From the NCBI GenBank assembly GCA_964446945.1, contig CAYUQO010000007.1, positions 1 to 64,000 of the forward strand: a DNA stretch of 64,000 bases. The letters are read 5' to 3'. How positions within the stretch are numbered: the first letter of the stretch is position 1; each line of letters starts with the position of its first letter. A program made the translations under genes and the position numbers. The DNA is from CAIYRG01 sp964446945. GTDB taxonomy: Bacteria; Pseudomonadota; Alphaproteobacteria; Micropepsales; Micropepsaceae. Positions 43,074 through 51,512 of this stretch are shown in pieces. The notes beneath the pieces are model-generated. The model was given only the letters and a program-made list of their open reading frames with translations. It ran no database searches and was not told the DNA's origin.

Positions 43074-43949
43074 ATGATTGAAGATTTGGCGCGGATTGAG
43101 GCCATACTTGAGCGCATTGCGCGTGCGCTGGAGCATGCTCCGGGCATTTCGGCGGCCGATCAGCTGGCCGAACCCGGCGGCGCCGACGGCTTCGTATGGG
43201 AGCCGGAAACGCAGCAATTGCTGCCGGTTGGCACCATCCCGGCATTGCCGCTGGCGCTGCTCAAGGGCATCGATACGGCGCAGGAAATCCTGCTCGAGAA
43301 TACCCGCCGCTTTGCCGGTGGGCTGCCGGCCAATAACGCACTGTTGTGGGGCGCGCGCGGCATGGGCAAGAGCTCGCTGGTGAAGGCGGTCCACGCTGAG
43401 GTCAACCGTGGCCGGCCGGCCCAGGAACGCATCGCGCTGATCGAGATTCACCGCGAGGATATCGCCACCCTGCCCGCTCTGTTGCGCCAATTGCGCCCCC
43501 TTGGCCGGCGGGTTCTGTTGTTCTGCGACGATCTTTCATTCGACCGCGACGATACCAGCTACAAGTCGTTGAAGGCAGCGCTTGAGGGCGGAATTGAGGG
43601 CCGCCCGTCCAATGTCCTGTTTTATGCCACTTCAAACCGCCGGCACATGATGCCGCGCGACATGATGGAAAATGAGCGCTCAACGGCGATCAATCCGTCG
43701 GAAGCGGTCGAGGAGAAAGTCTCGCTCTCGGACCGGTTTGGGCTGTGGCTCGGGTTTCACCATTGCGGTCAGGATGAGTTTCTCGCGATGGTCTGGGCCT
43801 ATGCGCAGCACTACAAACTGAAAATTGCCGACGACCAGTTGCGCGAGCGCGCGATTGCCTGGGCGGCGATGCGCGGAGCACGATCGGGCCGGGTCGCGTG
43901 GCAGTTCATCCAGGATCTCGCCGGGGAATTGGGCCAGAAGCTGGGCTGA
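43074..43949 (+). CDS. DUF815 AAA-type ATPase
   Basis: 291 residues. Walker A GARGMGKSS (about residue 95), Walker B VLLFCDDLSFD, sensor region NVLFYATSNRRHMMPRDMMEN and a C-terminal helical lid. The family is widespread in Alpha- and Betaproteobacteria; its role is unknown. Start ATG 43074. Convergent with the LysR gene. Confidence 0.88.
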   Translation: MIEDLARIEAILERIARALEHAPGISAADQLAEPGGADGFVWEPETQQLLPVGTIPALPLALLKGIDTAQEILLENTRRFAGGLPANNALLWGARGMGKSSLVKAVHAEVNRGRPAQERIALIEIHREDIATLPALLRQLRPLGRRVLLFCDDLSFDRDDTSYKSLKAALEGGIEGRPSNVLFYATSNRRHMMPRDMMENERSTAINPSEAVEEKVSLSDRFGLWLGFHHCGQDEFLAMVWAYAQHYKLKIADDQLRERAIAWAAMRGARSGRVAWQFIQDLAGELGQKLG

Positions 43950-43959
43950 GAGGAAGCGG

Positions 43960-44054
43960 AATGCCCAAAACGCTCCCCTCGCCCAGCAGCGCCATTACGC
44001 GTTTGCTTTGCAAACGCGGGCGCTGCATCCCTCTCCCTCAAGGGCAGAGGAGAA
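43960..44054. repeat. Dispersed palindromic repeat, copy 2
   Basis: ATGCCCAAAACGCTCCCCTC, CAGCAGCGCC, a stem ACGCGTTTGC-ttt-GCAAACGCG, GGGCGCTGC and TCCCTCTCCCTCAAGGG. It fills the gap between the convergent DUF815 and LysR genes and may act as a two-way terminator. Confidence 0.8.
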
Positions 44055-45041
44055 TTATGATAGAGCGGGGGTAAGCGGAGCGGGGACTTGTGGAAATGAC
44101 GCACCCGAAAATGGAATGGCGTTGACCGCTCGTTGGCCGACAGCGTGTTGCCGGTAAGCATCCCTGAGAAAATCGACAAACACCTTCAGCGCCGGCCGGA
44201 TTTGACGGCGGCTTGGATAATAGATGTGCAGGCCCTCGACCGGCGGAGGTGCCCAATCCTGAAGCACCGTGACCAGCCGCCCTTCGGCAATCTCCCGCGC
44301 AACATAATGCGGCAGTATTTGCAGTACGCCGACACCATCAATCGCGGCCCTGACGCCGAGGATCAGGTCGTCAACGACGAGGTTGCCGTTGAAATGTCTT
44401 TCGATCTGCTCGTCTTTTGCCCGGAATCGCCACGGCAGCATCCCATTGGGAAGGCGGAAGCGGATGCAATTGTGGTCGAGAAGGTCCTCCGGATTCTGCG
44501 GAGTGCCTCTTTGTGCGAGATATGAAGGCGATGCGACGTGAATCACATTGACGTCGTCGCTCACCCGGACCGCAATCATATCTTTTTCGAGCCGTCCGCC
44601 CGGACGAATTCCGGCGTCGTAACGTTCGGCAACAATGTCAATGAGCCGGTTGTTGGCACTGACTTCGAGTGAGATCTCCGGAAAGGCGGCCAGAAAGCGT
44701 GCAATCACGGGCGCGATGATAAAATGCGCCGCAGGCGTTGCGACTGTCAGCCGAAGCGATCCCGCCGGCTTCTCACGAAAATCGCTCATCGAGTCCAATG
44801 CCGTCTGATAATCGTCCAGCAGCGATTGCAACTGTGTCCGGAGCCGCTCGCCGGCCTCGGTGGCGGCGACCGACCGCGTTGTGCGCTCCACCAAACGCAC
44901 ACCCAGGCGCTCTTCCAAAGTCCGCACCAGTTCGCTCACACGAGGTGGCGAAATGCCAAGGTGCTTCGCCGCGCCCGCGAAACTTTTCTGGTCCAGCACC
45001 GTCACAAAGACGCTGATTTCATCAAGACTTGGCCCCGCCAT
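44055..45041 (-). CDS. LysR-family transcriptional regulator
   Basis: 328 residues. N-terminal winged helix (FVTVLDQKSFAGAAKHLGISPPRVSELVRTLEERLGVRL), linker helix and a periplasmic-binding-like effector domain (VRVSDDVNVIHVASPSYL, RFRLPNGMLPWRFR). It belongs to the CrgA/DmlR-like branch. I prefer the ATG at 45041 (MAGPSLDE) over the GTG at 45053. The last residues (PLTPALS) are read from the adjoining repeat. The target is unknown; the divergent ECF sigma gene starts about 200 bases away. Confidence 0.9.
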   Translation of the reverse strand: MAGPSLDEISVFVTVLDQKSFAGAAKHLGISPPRVSELVRTLEERLGVRLVERTTRSVAATEAGERLRTQLQSLLDDYQTALDSMSDFREKPAGSLRLTVATPAAHFIIAPVIARFLAAFPEISLEVSANNRLIDIVAERYDAGIRPGGRLEKDMIAVRVSDDVNVIHVASPSYLAQRGTPQNPEDLLDHNCIRFRLPNGMLPWRFRAKDEQIERHFNGNLVVDDLILGVRAAIDGVGVLQILPHYVAREIAEGRLVTVLQDWAPPPVEGLHIYYPSRRQIRPALKVFVDFLRDAYRQHAVGQRAVNAIPFSGASFPQVPAPLTPALS

Positions 45042-45237
45042 GATGCCCTGCACTCCTTAGCGAGAGAAGATTACGCGAATTCTTCGGCAATCCGAAAGAA
45101 GCCATTCGGATCATCCAATCTTATCGGTCCCACCCGTCAGGTCCATGTTTCCCGCCGAAAGCTGCAGGAGCTGACGCTGCGTAAACCATCCGCATACGCT
45201 CAGCCACTGATGGCGAATGAAATGGGGATTGTCCGCC

Positions 45238-45801
45238 ATGACGCATGACCAGGAACTTCAGTTCAGCAGATCGCTCACCGCGCTGTTGCCATATACGAAA
45301 GGTTACGCCCGAACGCTTGCCGGGAATGGCCACGACGACAGCTCGCTTTATGAGGACTTTGCGCAAACTGCGATTCTGAAAGCCTGGGAATACCGTCACC
45401 AATTTGCACCGGGCACGAACCTGAAGGCATGGCTCTACACGATCCTTCGCAACACCATTGTTTCGCATCGCCGGCACTATTGGCGTGAATCCCTGATGGC
45501 CGAGGCCGATGATCAGAACCGGCACGACGCGAGCGCGAATCCGGAGAACGCGGTTGCCGCGAGGCAGGTGATCAGGCGCATCAAGCTTCTGAAACAGGAC
45601 CATCGGGATGTCCTGACGGACACGGGTTGGGAAGGCCTGTCTTATTCGGAATCCGCCAGACGGCGCCATGTTCCCACGGGAACGATCAAAAGCCGCGTCG
45701 CACGTGCGCGGACGATTCTGGCGCAGCTGACCGGTGGTGGTGAGCATTCCTACGGCGGAATCATTCCGAACCAGCAGCCCTGTCCGGGCCTTCATCCGTG
45801 A
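45238..45801 (+). CDS. ECF-type RNA polymerase sigma factor
   Basis: 187 residues. Region 2 (YEDFAQTAILKAWEYRHQFAPGTNLKAWLYTILRN, containing the -10 recognition helix) and region 4 (LSYSESARRRHVPTGTIKSRVARART). No anti-sigma gene is adjacent, and the sequence resembles EcfG-like general-stress sigmas without the NepR/PhyR partners. ATG at 45238 with GGGGA upstream. A GGGCGGC-gttt-GCCGCCC hairpin follows the gene. Confidence 0.88.
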   Translation: MTHDQELQFSRSLTALLPYTKGYARTLAGNGHDDSSLYEDFAQTAILKAWEYRHQFAPGTNLKAWLYTILRNTIVSHRRHYWRESLMAEADDQNRHDASANPENAVAARQVIRRIKLLKQDHRDVLTDTGWEGLSYSESARRRHVPTGTIKSRVARARTILAQLTGGGEHSYGGIIPNQQPCPGLHP

Positions 45802-45819
45802 CCGTCCCCTGAGCTTGCC

Positions 45820-45837
45820 GGGCGGCGTTTGCCGCCC
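45820..45837 (+). terminator. Hairpin behind the sigma factor gene
   Basis: GGGCGGC-gttt-GCCGCCC, 7-bp GC-rich stem, 18 bases after the stop codon. No T tract, so its efficiency is doubtful. Confidence 0.35.
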
Positions 45838-45917
45838 CGCCGTCGGGCCGGATCGGCTGCTCCTCCCCAGGCCCGGATCCGGTCCGACGAAATTCATACC
45901 CGTCATCATTGATATTA

Positions 45918-45955
45918 CTTACCGGTCAGTACCTATGACGTTACCAGCCAGTAAC
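45918..45955. promoter_or_regulatory. Two TetR-type operator dyads upstream of the MlaC-like gene
   Basis: CTTACCGGTCAGTACC (45918-45933) and GTTACCAGCCAGTAAC (45940-45955) fit the dyad GTTACTG ... CAGTAAC. They match the two sites at the azoR/tetR locus (58480-58523) closely. They lie 37-74 bases before the start of the MlaC-like gene. Confidence 0.55.
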
Positions 45956-45991
45956 ACCCTGCAGCTCGAATAGTCAACGCGAAAAGACAAG

Positions 45992-46750
45992 ATGATGCCC
46001 AGCACAACAAGAATCTGTCCGGAAACTTCCGAGTTCGCTCTGACGGTTAGAGCCAGTCTGTCAAAGCTGATCTATCGGGGTGTGGAGCTGTTTTTCGCGA
46101 TTTCGCCTTTTCTGTGCGCGGCCGTCATTTTCGCCGGCTTGCAGGCGCCCCCGGCACATGCAGCGACACCGGCCGAGAGCTTCATCCAGCAGAATATCGA
46201 CAAAGGTTATGCGATTCTAAACGACACCAGTCTCACTCCGCAAAAGCGTGCGGAAAATTTCCGCATCGTGCTGGGCGGGATCATGGACGGGAAGCGGGTC
46301 GCCGTATTCACGCTCGGACCCTATGCCCGGAGCGCTTCGAGCGCGCAGATCGACGCATTTTCAGACGTATTCCTGGATTTCGTGATTGCAGTGCTGCAGC
46401 ACGATATCGCCGGCAATCCCGGGCAAAGACTCGCCGTGACAGGCTCCGTCGTCCGCGCCCCCGACGATATCATCGTCATGGCGAGACTTCTGGGCTCGCC
46501 CAAGTCAAACGGCGCGCCGATCAATATGGGATTCAGGGTCCGCAAGGACGCGAATGGCGCGGACACGCTGGTCGATCTCCAGGTCGAAGGCGTGTCTATG
46601 GCGATGGCCCAGCGCAGCGATTTCAGCGCCTGGCTGCAACAGCATGACGGCGACGTCGCCGGGTTGACCCGTGAGCTGAAGACGCGCGCCGCCCCGTTCC
46701 GCGAATCGGACGCACAGGTGCAGACCGGCATCGCCTCCTCGTCGCATTGA
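45992..46750 (+). CDS. MlaC/Ttg2D-like periplasmic phospholipid-binding protein
   Basis: 252 residues with a rather long signal region (hydrophobic core about residues 33-52, ending AHA) and the MlaC domain (ESFIQQNIDKGYAIL, ALGPYAR-like TLGPYARSAS, FLDFVIAVLQ). Family members carry phospholipids between the membranes with an MlaFEDB ABC transporter; none is here, so this is an orphan copy. A possible TetR operator pair precedes it and a CBS protein gene follows by about 25 bases. Confidence 0.8.
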   Translation: MMPSTTRICPETSEFALTVRASLSKLIYRGVELFFAISPFLCAAVIFAGLQAPPAHAATPAESFIQQNIDKGYAILNDTSLTPQKRAENFRIVLGGIMDGKRVAVFTLGPYARSASSAQIDAFSDVFLDFVIAVLQHDIAGNPGQRLAVTGSVVRAPDDIIVMARLLGSPKSNGAPINMGFRVRKDANGADTLVDLQVEGVSMAMAQRSDFSAWLQQHDGDVAGLTRELKTRAAPFRESDAQVQTGIASSSH

Positions 46751-46774
46751 ATCTTCTGGCCCCGGAGAATGGCA

Positions 46775-47206
46775 ATGACTGTTCAGACCATCCTGAAGGA
46801 AAAACAAACGGAAGTGGTCACGATCACAGCCGACGCGGCCATTCAGCATGCCGCGCGTCTGATGAGCACGGCAAATATCGGCGCCGTTGTCGTCGTTCAG
46901 GGAGAGAAGGTCATCGGCATGCTGACCAAGCGGGAAATTGTGAGCGCATTCTCACAGCATGGCTGGAGCCTGTGCGATCTGCGGGTTGAGGACCTGATGC
47001 GGACGGATTTTATCGCGGCTTCGCCGCAAGATAGAATCAGACGGATCATGGGTATCATGACCCTCGCCCGCATCACTCACATGCCGGTAGTCGCGGGCGG
47101 ACGCGTGGTGGGCATCATCAGCACCGGCGATATTCTGAAACACGAGCTCGAGGAACCGTTACTCAAAGCCGGCCTGCTTCGCGACGCCTGTATTGCACTG
47201 CATTGA
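46775..47206 (+). CDS. Tandem CBS-domain protein
   Basis: 143 residues, two CBS domains forming one Bateman module: VTITADAAIQHAARLMSTANIGAVVVVQGEKVIGMLTKREIV and the second around DRIRRIMGIMTLARITHMPVV and VGIISTGDIL. Binds adenine nucleotides or similar ligands in this family. GGAG seven bases before the ATG at 46775 sets the start. Second gene of the MlaC-like group. Confidence 0.9.
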   Translation: MTVQTILKEKQTEVVTITADAAIQHAARLMSTANIGAVVVVQGEKVIGMLTKREIVSAFSQHGWSLCDLRVEDLMRTDFIAASPQDRIRRIMGIMTLARITHMPVVAGGRVVGIISTGDILKHELEEPLLKAGLLRDACIALH

Positions 47207-47221
47207 CGAGAGGTTTGGCGG

Positions 47222-47557
47222 ATGACTGGGCTCAATCTTGCCGGAATTCTGTCACTGCTGCCGGCTGCGGTATTCTCGATCACCACAATCATGCATTTGT
47301 CCACCCGGTCCACAGGCGAGGCGCTGCTGGCGGACCTCGGGCTCGGCGACAACAGACAGACCTGGTTCCAACTGCTGCTGTTGATCACCATCATTTTTCT
47401 GGTCCTGCCGCAGTTCCGCGTCGCCGGCGTGGTTATCGCCGCAATGGAAATGACGATTTTTGGATTATCGATGCTGAATCACAGCAAGTATCAATACGCC
47501 GTCCCCGCCCTGATCGTGCTGGCAACCCTGCCGCTGGCGCTGCCCGGCCCTCAGTAG
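47222..47557 (+). CDS. Small hypothetical membrane protein
   Basis: 111 residues with four hydrophobic stretches (about 7-25, 48-64, 66-83, 91-107). No family recognised. It starts 15 bases after the CBS gene, in the same probable operon. Role unknown. Confidence 0.65.
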   Translation: MTGLNLAGILSLLPAAVFSITTIMHLSTRSTGEALLADLGLGDNRQTWFQLLLLITIIFLVLPQFRVAGVVIAAMEMTIFGLSMLNHSKYQYAVPALIVLATLPLALPGPQ

Positions 47558-47559
47558 GT

Positions 47560-47572
47560 CCGGCAAAGCCGG
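47560..47572. terminator. Short hairpin between convergent genes
   Basis: CCGGC-aaa-GCCGG in the 21-base gap between the membrane protein gene and surE. Could act in both directions; weak stem. Confidence 0.35.
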
Positions 47573-47578
47573 GATGAG

Positions 47579-48457
47579 TCAGAGTTCGGCTTTGCGGAAC
47601 CGTCCGGAAGCGGACTTTGGTGCCACAGGGCGCGCCTTGCGGCGCACGCGAGCCTTCCGGGTCAACCGCGTGAGCGAGGTCTCCAGCTCGGATTCCAACC
47701 GTTGCTTTTCGCGCAATGCCGTCAAATCCAGATGCAGCGGAGTTACCGAGATGCAGCCGTGGGCTATCGCGTGCAAATCTGTGCCGGCATCGGGTTCGGT
47801 AAGAACACGTTTGAAGCCGACCCAGAAATAAGTGCGGCCGCGTGCATCGACCCGTTCATCAACCCGCAGCATCGACTGGTCGCGTTGCCCCTGGGTCGTC
47901 ACCACCACCTGCTTCACCCGCCCCGGCGATAAAGGGGGGAAATTGATGTTCAGCAGCACCGATTCCGGCCAGCCGATTTCCACCAGCTGCCGCAATAGCG
48001 GCGGTCCGTGCTTCGCGGCGCAGGCAAAAATTTTCGCTTCGTCCTCGCGCCCGCCCACCGCCTGACTCATGGCAATTGATGGAATCCCCAGCACGGTGCC
48101 TTCCATGGCCGCCGCCACCGTGCCGGAATAGGTCACGTCGTCGGCGACATTGAAGCCGCGATTGACGCCGGACACGACCAGGTCAGGGAGGCTGTCTTTC
48201 ATGATGTGAATACCGGCCATCATCACGCAGTCCGTCGGCGTACCGGAAAGGGCGAAGCGCTGATGTCCGGCATGGCGCAGACGCAATGGCAGCGTAAGGG
48301 TCAGCGAATGCGAAGCACCGGACTGTTCGCTTTCCGGCGCCACCACCCAGATATTGTCGGTAAAAGTGCGGACGATGTCTTCCGCAACCGCGAGACCGGG
48401 CGCATGAATCCCATCGTCATTGCAGATCAGGACGCGCAGCTTTTTCTTGCGAGCCAT
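47579..48457 (-). CDS. surE: 5'/3'-nucleotidase SurE
   Basis: 292 residues. Metal-site motif NDDGIHAPGL at residues 13-22, SGTPTDCV, VSGVNRGFN, YSGTVAAAMEG. The C-terminal 40 residues form a basic tail (RLTRKARVRRKARPVAPKSA), making it longer than the usual 250-residue enzyme. The tail could bind nucleic acid (inference). ATG at 48457 shares a base with the serS stop (TGATG). The normal partner pcm is not seen downstream. Confidence 0.95.
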   Translation of the reverse strand: MARKKKLRVLICNDDGIHAPGLAVAEDIVRTFTDNIWVVAPESEQSGASHSLTLTLPLRLRHAGHQRFALSGTPTDCVMMAGIHIMKDSLPDLVVSGVNRGFNVADDVTYSGTVAAAMEGTVLGIPSIAMSQAVGGREDEAKIFACAAKHGPPLLRQLVEIGWPESVLLNINFPPLSPGRVKQVVVTTQGQRDQSMLRVDERVDARGRTYFWVGFKRVLTEPDAGTDLHAIAHGCISVTPLHLDLTALREKQRLESELETSLTRLTRKARVRRKARPVAPKSASGRFRKAEL

Positions 48458-49845
48458 CAGGCCGAAATGCGCTCCAACCCGCGCATGTATGGGCGTAAGA
48501 CCGCCGGTACGGCTATCGAACCGTCCTTCTGCTGATAATTCTCTACGACTGCGAGCAACGTCCGGCCGACTGCGAGTCCAGATCCGTTCAACGTGTGCAC
48601 AAAGCGTGTGGATTTGGCCTGTTCCGCCCGGAACCGGGCGCCCATCCGGCGTGCCTGAAACTCGCCGCAGTTGGAACAGGACGAAATCTCCCGGAAACGG
48701 TTCTGGCCCGGAAGCCAGACTTCGATGTCGTAGGTCTTGGTCGAGGCAAAACCCATATCGCCGGTGCACAGCACCACCACCCGGTGATGCAGTCCGAGGC
48801 GCTTCAACACTTCCTGCGCGCAATTGGTCATGCGTTCGTGTTCAGCGGCGGATTGCTCGGGCGCCGTGATCGAGACCAGCTCGACTTTCGAGAACTGATG
48901 CATGCGCATCATTCCCGTGGTGTCCTTGCCCGCGGCACCCGCTTCGGCGCGGAAGCAGGGGGTGAAAGCCGTGAAGCGCAGCGGCAATTCGGATGCGTTG
49001 AGGATTTGCTCGCGCACGAGATTGGTCAGCGGCACTTCGGCGGTCGGGATCAGCCAGAATTGTTCCGATTTTTCGGCCACATCCAGCAAATCCGTGAGAT
49101 CCCCAACGCCTGCGGCGCTCCCTACCGACAGTTCCTCCGCCGCCCCGAAGAGATGCTTTTTGCGCCATTCCCGTTCGCCGGCAAAGAACTGATCGTTGCT
49201 GAATTTCGGCAGTTGACCGGTGCCGAACATGGTCGCGTCGCGGACCAGAAGCGGCGGCGAAATTTCGCAGTAACCGAATTCTTCCGTATGCAAATCCAGC
49301 ATGAACTGGGCGATGGCGCGTTCCATTCGCGCGAGTTGCCCTTTCAGAATGACAAAGCGCGAACCGGACATCCGCGCGGCCGCGGCAAAATCCATTTGTC
49401 CCAGCGCTTCGCCAAGTTCGAAATGTTCTTTGGCGGCAAAATCGAATGCCGGAGCCTCACCCCATCGCCGGACTTCCACATTGGCGGTTTCGTCGGCGCC
49501 ATCGGGCACGTCGCCGGCAGGGAGATTGGGAATGATGGCAAGGAAATCATTGAGCTGGGATTGCAGCCGCCGTTCTTCCTCTTCACCCTGCTGAATCTGG
49601 TCCTTCAGGCCGGCCACTTCGGCGATCAGAGTCTGCGCCGCGGCTTCGTCCTTTTTGGCTTTGGACTGTCCGATCTGGCGCGAGGCATCATTCCGCCGCG
49701 CTTGCATCGTCTGCAGATTTGCCAGCAGGCTGCGCAGGGCGGCATCGCGCGCAAGGATGTCTGCACTCAAAGGGGCAAGCCCGCGCCGCTTCAACCCCGC
49801 GTCGAATGCCTGCGGATCGTCGCGAATGAATTTCAGGTCGTGCAT
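48457..49845 (-). CDS. serS: Seryl-tRNA synthetase
   Basis: 462 residues, class II. N-terminal coiled-coil arm (residues 30-105, rich in Gln/Glu/Arg), motif 2 region FTPCFRAEAGAAGKDTTGMMRMHQFSKVE, motif 3 LNGSGLAVGRTLLAVVENYQ. An insert of about 25 residues before LIPTAEVPLTN (EELSVGSAAGVGDLTD) is longer than in E. coli. ATG at 49845, without a clear ribosome binding site. Coupled to surE. Confidence 0.96.
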   Translation of the reverse strand: MHDLKFIRDDPQAFDAGLKRRGLAPLSADILARDAALRSLLANLQTMQARRNDASRQIGQSKAKKDEAAAQTLIAEVAGLKDQIQQGEEEERRLQSQLNDFLAIIPNLPAGDVPDGADETANVEVRRWGEAPAFDFAAKEHFELGEALGQMDFAAAARMSGSRFVILKGQLARMERAIAQFMLDLHTEEFGYCEISPPLLVRDATMFGTGQLPKFSNDQFFAGEREWRKKHLFGAAEELSVGSAAGVGDLTDLLDVAEKSEQFWLIPTAEVPLTNLVREQILNASELPLRFTAFTPCFRAEAGAAGKDTTGMMRMHQFSKVELVSITAPEQSAAEHERMTNCAQEVLKRLGLHHRVVVLCTGDMGFASTKTYDIEVWLPGQNRFREISSCSNCGEFQARRMGARFRAEQAKSTRFVHTLNGSGLAVGRTLLAVVENYQQKDGSIAVPAVLRPYMRGLERISA

Positions 49846-49918
49846 GGGAGGTCGGCTGGGGGTTCGGTCTGCCCTTCTGGCATGGAGCCCAAGCCGAATC
49901 AAATCCCGATTTCCCGTC

Positions 49919-49990
49919 CCGGCCGCATCCCTCGGGCGGAAATCGGCTTCGCCAATTTCTGTTCGCCCTCGGAGACCTGAAGCGGCGCTC
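49919..49990. repeat. Nested-hairpin repeat, copy 2
   Basis: CCGGCCGCATCCC, outer stem CCTCGGGCG / CGCCCTCGG, inner stem GAAATCGGC-ttc-GCCAATTTC (one mismatch), then CCTGAAGCGGCGCTC. Same layout as 15292-15364. It lies between serS and the divergent DUF4440-like gene. Confidence 0.8.
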
Positions 49991-50071
49991 AGCGAGAACA
50001 GTTCGGATATGTTGCGAAGCACTGGCGCCTCGCACATGCTGGGCGGGGACGCTCCCAACCTGTTCCGCCCA

Positions 50072-50455
50072 ATGACCGACGATGAAACCGCCATTCGAAA
50101 TCTGATCGCCGCCTGGCTGGCCGCGAGCAAAGCGGGTGATACCGAGACGGTTCTCAGTCTCATTCACGACGACGCGCTGTTCCATGTCCCTGGCGCGCAG
50201 CCTTTTGGAAAAGTGGCTTTTGCCTCCGCTTCGGAGCAGATGAAAAACCTGCGGATCGATGGTCAAAGCGAGGTGCTGGAGATCGAGGTGCGGGGTGACA
50301 TCGCCTGGTCGCGCACGCGCCTCACGATGATCATAACGCCGCCGAATGGACAGCCGGTCCGCCGTGCCGGCTACATGCTGAGCATCCTGCGGAAATCGTC
50401 TGCGGGGAAATGGCAACTTTTCCGTGATGCGAATTTGCTTGCAGTCCAGGCCTGA
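50072..50455 (+). CDS. DUF4440 / SnoaL-like protein
   Basis: 127 residues of the NTF2-like cone fold: MTDDETAIRNLIAAWLAASKAGD, VLSLIHDDALFHVPG and the later strands GYMLSILRKSSAGKWQLFRDANLL. Small cytoplasmic protein of the SgcJ/EcaC group, with no certain activity. The ATG at 50072 is chosen by comparison; upstream ATGs at 50037 and 50009 are in frame too and no ribosome binding site decides. Confidence 0.7.
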   Translation: MTDDETAIRNLIAAWLAASKAGDTETVLSLIHDDALFHVPGAQPFGKVAFASASEQMKNLRIDGQSEVLEIEVRGDIAWSRTRLTMIITPPNGQPVRRAGYMLSILRKSSAGKWQLFRDANLLAVQA

Positions 50456-50567
50456 AGCGGCGCGATTTCTGCTCCCGAAATCTCGATCTTCCGGCCCCGG
50501 AACGAGGACGGGCCGCCATCATTATCTATGTAAGCGGTCTGGTGCCTGAAAAACATTGGATCGCCAA

Positions 50568-50610
50568 ATGAACGGCAGAGATTCGGCGAAAGCCGGCCTC
50601 TGCCGTTCAT
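50568..50610. ncRNA. 43-base hairpin with GAAA tetraloop, unknown role
   Basis: ATGAACGGCAGAG (50568-50580) pairs with CTCTGCCGTTCAT (50598-50610). After a small internal loop, CGGC-GAAA-GCCG caps it with a GNRA tetraloop. It lies in the 295-base gap between the DUF4440 gene and the phosphatase gene. No T tract follows on the plus strand. It may be an RNA structure or a terminator. Confidence 0.4.
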
Positions 50611-50750
50611 CGTTTGGGTACAATCGCTCCATTTTCCGTTCCCCTTCCCTTCTCGCCGCGGCGCTATAGCACCCGCTTGGGCGCTGGCATGGCGCGCGGA
50701 TATTTGCGATTGTCCTGCGACAGAATTGGATGGGACAGGAGGAATTCCCA

Positions 50751-51452
50751 ATGCGCAAATTTGCTCTCGCCGCGGTGTTGATGCTCGCGGCTACGCCAGC
50801 CTTTGCTATTTCCGAAAAGCCTTACATGACCCCGAGTGAGGTCGATTTTGCGACTCTCATTCCGCCGCCGCCGGCGGAAACTTCGCCGCAGGGAAAACTC
50901 GACGATCAGTTCATCCTCGATGCGCAGAAGAACATGACGCCGCAAAAGATGGCCGACATCCAGCGCGACTTTGCGCAGAGTGTGTTCGTGGTCGGCCAAC
51001 CGGTGCTCGGCGCGAACTTCAATAAAGAGAAGATGCCGATGACGGATGCCTTCTTCGCCAAGGTGATCAAGGAAGCCGGCGTCGGCGTTGGACCGCTGAA
51101 GCAGAAATACAAAAAGATCCGGCCGTTCCAGTACGACAAGAACATCCACACGCCCGAGAATATCGCGAAGGCTTCGATGGGACCGACCTACCCTTCGGGA
51201 CACAGCACGACGGGTGCGATTTCGGCGATCCTGTTGAGCCAGATGGTGCCGGAAAAGCGTGACGCGCTGTATGAGCGGGGCTGGGAATACGGCACCAATC
51301 GAGTCATGAGCGGCGCAGCCTATCCGTCGGACTGGGACGCCGCGCATATGATTGCGGAACTGGCCGTCTTCCAGATGATGAAAAACCCGGATTTCCAGGC
51401 CGACTTCCAGGCCGTGAAGGCGGAAGTCCGCAAGGGACTGGGAATGAATTAA
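50751..51452 (+). CDS. Exported class A acid-phosphatase/PAP2-like protein with altered active site
   Basis: 233 residues; signal peptide cut after AFA (residue 19). The first two PAP2 motifs are intact: K117-x6-R124-P125 and PSGH (148-151, YPSGHST). In the third, SR-x5-H-x3-D, the sequence reads NRVMSGAAYPSD: Ser is Asn183 and the nucleophilic His is Ala190, while Asp194 remains. The enzyme mechanism forms a phosphohistidine on that His, so the protein is probably not a normal phosphatase. AGGAGG stands eight bases before the ATG, and a strong terminator follows, so the gene is expressed. Confidence 0.85.
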   Translation: MRKFALAAVLMLAATPAFAISEKPYMTPSEVDFATLIPPPPAETSPQGKLDDQFILDAQKNMTPQKMADIQRDFAQSVFVVGQPVLGANFNKEKMPMTDAFFAKVIKEAGVGVGPLKQKYKKIRPFQYDKNIHTPENIAKASMGPTYPSGHSTTGAISAILLSQMVPEKRDALYERGWEYGTNRVMSGAAYPSDWDAAHMIAELAVFQMMKNPDFQADFQAVKAEVRKGLGMN

Positions 51453-51463
51453 ACAGTTTGCGG

Positions 51464-51502
51464 CGCAGCGTTGCTGCCGCAGGGCAGCAGCGCTGCGTTT
51501 TT
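51464..51502 (+). terminator. Intrinsic terminator of the phosphatase-like gene
   Basis: A 15-bp stem CGCAGCGTTGCTGCC / GGCAGCAGCGCTGCG (one G-U pair), loop GCAG, followed by TTTTT. It begins 12 bases after the stop codon. Confidence 0.88.
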
Positions 51503-51512
51503 CTGGCGCGCT

